Shown in pieces: positions 57,038 to 64,000 of a DNA stretch of 64,000 bases. The stretch's first letter is position 1; the number at the start of each line of letters is the position of its first letter. This DNA comes from Rhopalosiphum padi. Taxonomy: Eukaryota; Arthropoda; Insecta; Hemiptera; Aphididae. The notes under the pieces were generated by a model. It had not been told where the DNA came from. It saw only the letters and a program-made list of their open reading frames with translations, and did no database searches. A program made the translations under genes and the position numbers. The stretch lies in contig NC_083599.1 in assembly GCF_020882245.1 (NCBI RefSeq), positions 73,639,745 to 73,703,744 on the forward strand, given 5' to 3'.

Positions 57038-57354
57038 ATTATTGTACCACATAACGTGCAGGTCCGTGCTGGTCCGTGCAGGTCCTTGTTGCATTGTGTG
57101 TGTGCCGTAGCCAAACACGACGGTCGGCCGTGTCGCACAAGGGACAAACAATGCGACACCGAACATAATATAATATAATATATATATATAATAAAACGAT
57201 ATATTTACACCACCGAGCCACCCTGAACGCCGTCGGACCTACACGTATAATAATAATAATACGTGCGTACAATACTTACATTCACGCACGCGCGCTCCGA
57301 CCGCAGGGGCGGTACGTGTTGTTTCCTTTTCGGTGGTCCTTGTAATATATTATA

Positions 57355-57370
57355 TTATTATTATTATTAT
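57355..57370. repeat. (ATT)n microsatellite
   Basis: About five ATT units. Confidence 0.85.
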
Positions 57371-58617
57371 AAAAACTCTCTGCGGGCGCATATATGGTGC
57401 CACACGGATTTAGATTTCGTTCGATTGCATTATATTATATTTTCTTTTCGTTATAACTTACAACAATACCGCTCGCATTGCTACGGGTGGGCAATATATC
57501 ATATATATTATTATTATAGTGCCGGTCCTGTATGGTGTACATTGTATACAATTATAAAATCCGATTATACGGCCGAACACGAAATCGATTGGTATTGGCC
57601 GTGGTCGGAACCGAAGACGACTGTTGTGTGAGATTCAGACAAAACGCGTTTTGACCGAAACCAGCAACATTTCACACGTTTCGAATCGCCCTCCAACAGA
57701 CTCGTCGCGTAGGTATACGTATAGTGGACTGTATGATATAATCGCGTATTTCGGTTATTGCAGTGTACTGAAAAATATGTAAGAAAATACTACGGATCGT
57801 AATGATGACGATAGGTAATATAATATTATAATGGGCCATCCGTCGTGCGAAATATACGCGCGGCAACCGAATGCCAATACTGCCCCATCCCGGATCATAT
57901 AATATAATATCTATATAGGTATAATATTGGATTATAGAACGCCGTGAATAATATGGGAAATTTATAAATAGTTGAAATTCTCGCTACGAAAATTCGAAAA
58001 ATCTACTTGTCGCGTAGTTTGTCGCTCGCCCGATCTGCAAATGCGATATTAAAATAGTTTAATATAATCTTCGCTCACGGCGGCTTGCTGCGGATAAAAC
58101 GTGGAAAATTTATTTATTCGCGCGAAAATTAACCCGGTGGGTGGTCGTCACGTAAATACTATACTCGAGCCGACGGAATACCCCGAATTCCTTGTAGACC
58201 GGAGTCCCCCGGTTGAATATCATTATTCATTAGATACACGCACAAACACGTATATAATAATATACGAGTCCAAGATCATCAATTCAGGGGAGGTCCGTCG
58301 TAACGACTGCCGCTGCGGGCGGCTGACAAACGCGGATGACGTTTTATAATCGTTCGATAGGAACACTACACTCCGTAAAGACCGAACAGAAATAATATTA
58401 TCATGCGCCGATGTCGTCCTCTCTGTACCACACGAACGTGTTTTGATGTCGGCGGCGAGGGAAAGAAACGCGACGAAATTAACGACCTGCTAGAGGACGG
58501 CGGTGGCTACGGGAACGGCTGAAAGTCGTGAATCACGAACTTATAATATATCCCTATAGCGCTCGTTTGCTAAACATATACACTTGCGCCGCATAGTGCA
58601 GTGCGCGTTTAATATTA

Positions 58618-58641
58618 CAATAATAATAATAATAATAATAT
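58618..58641. repeat. (AAT)n microsatellite
   Basis: About eight AAT units. Confidence 0.9.
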
Positions 58642-59172
58642 ATTATTAACTACAACCACTATGTATATACCTATATATACCTATAATATACTAACCGCTG
58701 CCGCCACCGTGTGCAGCGTACGCCGCCGCCAACCGACGACGGGTCGTCGATACGTGTTTTTTTTTTTATATTCGTTTTTATTATTACTAACCGGGGTATA
58801 CCTACTCTCCCATACCGTTTTTACCGCAAAACTTCAAACGGTTCCTCATTAAGAGACCGCGCCCGGCGCTGTTGCAGTCATTAAACGCGTGTGTACAGAT
58901 GCTGCGACGTGCGGCGTGTAAACTTCGTTGTCGCCGTACCTATAGTGTTCGGCTGCGTTTCGTATAATGTTATATATACACCTGTACACATATAATAATG
59001 TGCCCGCGTCTTATGCGCACGTTTGGACGCGTAATAAAAATCGGACGTTAACGTTTTTCACACGGCCAGAAGCGAACGCAGCGATATATACGAACGTCGT
59101 GTGGTTATAGGTATGGTATAGGTATTTATTTATTTATTTATTTATTTTTTTTTTAGTAGAGCGGCCAGTTAT

Positions 59173-59201
59173 ATTATTATTATTATTATTATTATTATTA
59201 T
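59173..59201. repeat. (ATT)n microsatellite
   Basis: About nine ATT units, preceded at about 59123-59147 by a (TTTA)n run. Confidence 0.9.
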
Positions 59202-59453
59202 CATTGCCGTATACCTATATACGGTTCGGTCAACGCGGTCGCCGTACCGGTTGGTGGTGGTACGTGGAGTCGGGACGACGACTGTAATATTTACGATGGG
59301 AAAAATTCGGTGGTAATAGATGGGAAAAAAAAATTAATTTCGTGCATCCTCCGTCGACATTTCAAGTAGGTTTATACCTTTTACCTAATACGGTTATGTT
59401 CTACCGCCTCCCCCCACCGTCAACTAGGATACACACACACGCACCACAATATA

Positions 59454-59455
<2 letters not shown>

Positions 59456-59494
<39 letters not shown>
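59456..59494. repeat. (CA)n microsatellite
   Basis: About nineteen CA units. Confidence 0.95.
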
Positions 59495-59501
<7 letters not shown>

Positions 59502-59622
59502 TATATATATTATAATGATATGACGATATTATTATAATATTATACTCTAAACGCCTCAGCAGTGGTGCGGTGCATACCTGCAGCAGCAACCGTGTGTGCA
59601 TTAATGTATTATACACGCGCGT

Positions 59623-59645
59623 GCACACACACACACACACACACA
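59623..59645. repeat. (CA)n microsatellite
   Basis: About eleven CA units. Confidence 0.9.
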
Positions 59646-61559
59646 TACGCATACGCATACATAGCTACGACTTCTGTCACGCGCGTCTTGTTGACATAAA
59701 TCCTCCCTCCGTGTACGTCGTACGGGGCCACGAACGACACGTGTCTTCGGCACATTCCTCCGTGGAAGGTTTCCATTTTTGGACGGTAAACCGCTGTTCG
59801 GATCCGGACCACTTAACGGAATGACCGACCGAGCCGGTGCCGTAGTACAATACCTGTATAATACTTAAAAACCTATAAACATATATATATATATAAAGTG
59901 TAATATATTAACGTATATATATAGGTATCTCTAAGTGCGTGTGTGTGTGCAGTGTGCGTATGCTTGTGTGCTGCAGTGCGCGTTCGTCGCGACGTATATA
60001 ATATGCGCGCGCGCCGTTGCACACATGAGGAAAAAATAAAAATCGTGTGTAGCACCCAGTTAAATATTATTATTATTATTATCCGTCGCAGAGACGTTTA
60101 TTAACAGGGATAACTGTCAACACGTGTTTAAAATACTGTACTCGCTCTTACGAATTATTATTACCACTCGTTATTCTCCGCATATAAGCGTAGTATATAG
60201 ACGCTTTTATGCACGCGCCTGTATGTGGTGTTTTTTCTCTTTTCACTATACGTCCTCTATGTAATATTCCTATATATACGCGCGTTTCTTCGGTGCGCAT
60301 TTTATATAATAAAATAATAATACAATATATATATGTACGCGTACACAAAACTCAGTTTTTACCGCCGCCGCCGCCGCAGCCAAAAGACAAATTGTTTCTG
60401 CTTTCCGCGTTTTTAAAACGCCGTCGCACCACTTGCACCCCTTCGCCACTCACCGCTGCGAACACCGGTTCGAACACATGCGGCCGATTATAATGGTAAA
60501 AAATGAGGTTCTGACCATTAACAACGGATCGCATTCCGGGAACCCCGTGAGACCATTACTGTGCTGCTGTATGGGTATATTATATATAAATATATAAACA
60601 ACAAAAACGCCAAAAAAAAAAAAATTAATAAAAAAAAATCCACAAACGGAAATGCACAGGGCTTTGTTATCGTTTTTTTATTTTTTTGCCCCCGAAACTT
60701 TTTTGTTTTAAAAAATGAATATTCATTTGTAATACGGAACAACGAAGCGATCTACTCGTATACCTATACTGTCGCTGTGTTGTACGGTATTGTGTGTATA
60801 TATAGTATTACCTATATATTGCGGTAATAATAGTATAGTAGTCTATAGTAGTCCACATGTTGTCATCGTTTGACCTCAACAATAGAGGAAAACTTTGGTT
60901 TGGGTTTTTTATTTTTTTATTATTATTATTATTTCCCACGTAAACCCTTTATAATGTAAACAATCGAATACATATTCGTATTTATGTGTACATTTTGCGG
61001 GCAGTCCAAACAGACCGTCTGCCATGTACACTGTGAATTCGTGTTTTCGAGACGCTTTAATAATTACGATAACCCTCCGTCGGCGTGTGCGTGTACGGAT
61101 GGATATTATATTACGTGAATAATGTATATGCGCATATACAAGGAATCCGGTGGAGCTGGTTCGGACCGCTGAAATAACTCGGGAAGGTAAGTGCCCGCCG
61201 ACAGGAATATTCAAGTCACGGAGATGGTAATTTCTCGACATTTGCACCCGCCACTGCTGTTACATATCCCAATTCAATTATATACGGCTTTGACATAAAA
61301 ACCTCAACATCTATAATAACATAATAATATTGACTCCGACAAATGTCCTGGTCTGCGTCCGAGGAATGTGGCAGTGTCGATTGTTCCCTTCGACTTTTTT
61401 TCAGCTCCAAATAATGCTATGTGTTACGACGTCACGCAATACACGCATTTCAAATTTTTACTAGTCCACATATTGACATACGACATACCTACCTATTCAA
61501 TAACCGCCCAGAGACGCATTATCCGAGTAGATAATTTAGGTACCTTATAATAATAAAAG

Positions 61560-64000
61560 GATATGATAAAATAATAATTGTATGTATTTTTGTTCCTACA
61601 GAATATTTAAATTATCTACATTAGAATTACCTGTATAATATTATGTACCTACTATGCATACACTTTTATGTTATCAAATAACCGAATAAAACCCAAGTAT
61701 GTCAATATACGTATATCTCTGCAAACGTGTACACGGTTATACATTTGTATTTAATTGATTTAAACTGGGTAGCTAGTGATATACTCGTAAATACTTTATT
61801 AACACCATCGCATTTTTAAACACAAAAGTTTATGTTATGCTTCATTTACGCTCAAACAATTAATATTAAACTTCATCGTACACAAATAGAAACGCATTTC
61901 TCATTTTTTTATACTCCTGTATAGTACTGTTTTTTTGAAACAGATTCAATTTATCGTACTTTTTTATATTATTTCACAAATTAAATTTTGTTCAGTAATA
62001 ATAGTTCAAACATTTCGTAGTATATGTATTTATATAGATTTACATCAAACTTATGCTTTGTTCTCAATATTTTTTTTCTCGAGTATTTATTTTAAATAAT
62101 ATTCGATTTATTTATTATTATGAATTATGATGATTTTCTAACCATACCTGGCAGTCGCACTCAAACAATCGTTTATCTTTATGCAGATATTTAGTGCATA
62201 TATACATATCATTCAAACATCAAGACAAGTTGCTGATTGGGCTTAATTTTAATACAAGTGAAAGTTATTGTATCTTTTTAAAATACAAATACACTTTAAA
62301 TTTGAACTTTTTAAATACATATGCCAAACAAATAACATTTTTATTTAAAAATGTAAATTATAATATATTTATTATTCCTAGTTGATGAGTCTTTTGATAA
62401 ATTGAATATTGAAAATAGCCATATCGATATAATCAATTGAAATGTTTTTTTTTTAGTCAATTTTTTTCTGAGCACTGGTATTTAGTATTTTCAAGATGTC
62501 AAGATAAGGCCCGCCCGCAGGCGTTACAGGAAAAACAATATCTATAAATGTTATCCCACTGTGAATAATATATGCATCGAATTACCACGTAGCGAAAACT
62601 TTACGACCTGTTTGTATTTTTAAAACTCGTGGTAATGAGGTTAAATTTAATTTTTATGCTTTCCATACGAGACATAAGAACAAAAGTCTGACGCCATTGT
62701 GATGATGACCGTTAATATATTATATAATAATGCATAAAGCTCTCGTGTCTTATTGTTACGAATGATGCTTAATTTAGCCCCAAAGTAAAAATGTTTAATT
62801 TAAAAGTCCATCCAAACACAGTTATAATTGCTATATTCAGTGTATTTTACAGATGTACACAATGATAAAATTCCTCAAGTGAGAATATACCTATATTGAA
62901 CCTAGAGTACAGACTACTTAATTATGACTTCGTATTTTTTAATCCTGTGCTTTTGTCACGAATGTCAACTATAATGGTCTGTATAATAAATTAAATATTA
63001 TATTAGTAAAATTTACGACCGATAATAAACACTGATATTTTCTTGAATTAGGTACACCGTGTATATACCTACGTATATCATATTATTGTATAGGTAGGTA
63101 GGTACAAAAATTAAATGATCAAATGTCATGATTTTCGGTGATTTGTAAATGGTTTTATTTGGTATGTGAACTCCGTGAACCAATGGAAATATAAAAAGAA
63201 AACTGAGTACAAAAAAGGTAGATCTACCGCCTACAAAACATATAAGGTTCATTAAATTTATTGACATGTTCGACTGAATTATTAACGATATGCTCCACCG
63301 CCTCCGTGGAGGATGTTACCTAAATGGTGTATTATTTTTTGTACACTTCAAACCCCCCAACAGTATAAATGCCGAAATTCTTTTGAAAACACATAAACCC
63401 GCAATCAAAATCCCACACTAGAAACGCATACACGGTGGGATCGTTTCATATACTTTAAAACTACCAGGGATTTATTTTACTCGGGGTATAATTCGTTTAT
63501 TCGGTTAGTGTACTGTATATTATAAAAATATAACGTATTATAGTTTGATCATTTCGACTTAAAACATTTAGTTGATTTTTTGATTTATTTATAACTGTAG
63601 TATTTTAATACGTTTCATGCGAGATGGACTAGATAGATAAAAACAATTATTATGAATTATGATTATTTGAGTACCTATAGGTATTTATTTTACAGTCATA
63701 TTTTTATCAAAACTATAGTCGAGATAAAATAATGTTTGTATGCATATAAATCTATGGATTTATTTCAAATTGATAATACTATAGTAGTATATAATATAAA
63801 TAGTAAACATTTCAGATTTTGAACAGAGCTATGTAAGCATTGGTTTTAGAGTGATGTGTGTGTTTTTTTTCGGCTGAGCATAATATGTTCAGCATTAAAA
63901 TAAATGTGGTTTTTGGTAGGCAATTAGACCAAGTTGTTACTTTGGAGGGGGCGAGGTAAGAATTGTGTTTATATTTTTAAAGATAATCACGAAAATCAGT
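61560..64000. other. AT-rich stretch, no gene recognised
   Basis: Non-coding by eye. A small CCACCGCCTCC-GTGG-AGG hairpin near 63296-63314 and TAGGTAGGTAGGTAC at 63091-63105 are the only structured points. No splice-bounded exon for the signal-peptide gene was seen. Confidence 0.5.

Larger units (their letters stand above)
56860..61450. promoter_or_regulatory. Second CpG-rich zone without recognised gene
   Basis: GC and CpG are raised over more than 4 kb, with peaks near 57.0-57.3, 58.0-58.9, 59.2-59.8 and 60.2-60.5 kb. It is interrupted by (ATT)n, (CA)n and TA-rich arrays. Open frames are composition-driven and conflict between strands. In aphids such zones usually accompany transcription starts, so alternative promoters of the signal-peptide gene or an unannotated transcript are possible. 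Confidence 0.35.

Noticed and set aside
58101..58349. 82-codon frame in the second CpG-rich zone
   Set aside because: Begins at GTG, not ATG, and shows no domain; kept only as part of the CpG-rich zone.
1..64000. tRNA, rRNA or CRISPR-like arrays
   Set aside because: No T-loop/A-box pair, ribosomal segment or regularly spaced repeat array was seen on either strand.

Overview
The window looks like nuclear DNA of an insect, most probably an aphid or close hemipteran. The background is very AT-rich, TAGGTA/TACCTA words recur everywhere, short GT-AG introns of 50-100 bases alternate with longer ones, miniature inverted-repeat elements are scattered through it, and there are isolated CpG-rich patches at likely gene starts. 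The aphid assignment is inference; the eukaryotic, spliced nature is seen directly.

The dominant feature is one large plus-strand gene, 10568-39562, for an axonemal dynein heavy chain of the DNAH2 / Drosophila kl-2 type (inner-arm I1/f, 1-beta chain). I could join 65 exons by hand. All introns are GT-AG, all phases agree, and the model gives about 4279 residues ending in a normal C terminus, so this is an intact gene and not a pseudogene. The order is: divergent tail (13.6-22.5 kb), linker (22.8-24.8 kb), AAA1 (24.9-25.8 kb), AAA2 (25.9-27.5 kb), AAA3 (27.6-28.8 kb), AAA4 (29.0-31.1 kb), stalk with microtubule-binding tip (32.1-33.5 kb), AAA5 (33.5-34.6 kb), AAA6 and C-terminal domain (34.7-39.6 kb). 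The extreme N terminus is the uncertain part: a tiny exon at 10568 fits best, and a possible further upstream exon lies near 4.8 kb.

1-10.5 kb is AT-rich and carries little beyond that candidate exon and a foldback MITE (9547-10080). 39.6-47.7 kb is gene-poor with degenerate repeats. 47.8-51.3 kb is a CpG-rich promoter zone. On the plus strand it contains the first coding exon of a secreted or membrane protein (signal peptide at 50621-50720), whose remaining exons are not found in the window. On the minus strand there may be a type II membrane protein exon (47875-48009), which would make this a divergent promoter. 51.3-56.8 kb is AT-rich with a long palindromic repeat. 56.8-61.5 kb is a second CpG-rich zone with many (ATT)n and (CA)n arrays but no gene I can support. 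61.5-64 kb is AT-rich with nothing recognised.

The dynein would act in sperm flagella and sensory cilia. Nothing here looks like a new multi-gene system. The points most worth checking are the dynein N terminus, its altered AAA2 P-loop, the candidate divergent promoter, and the gene-free CpG-rich zone.
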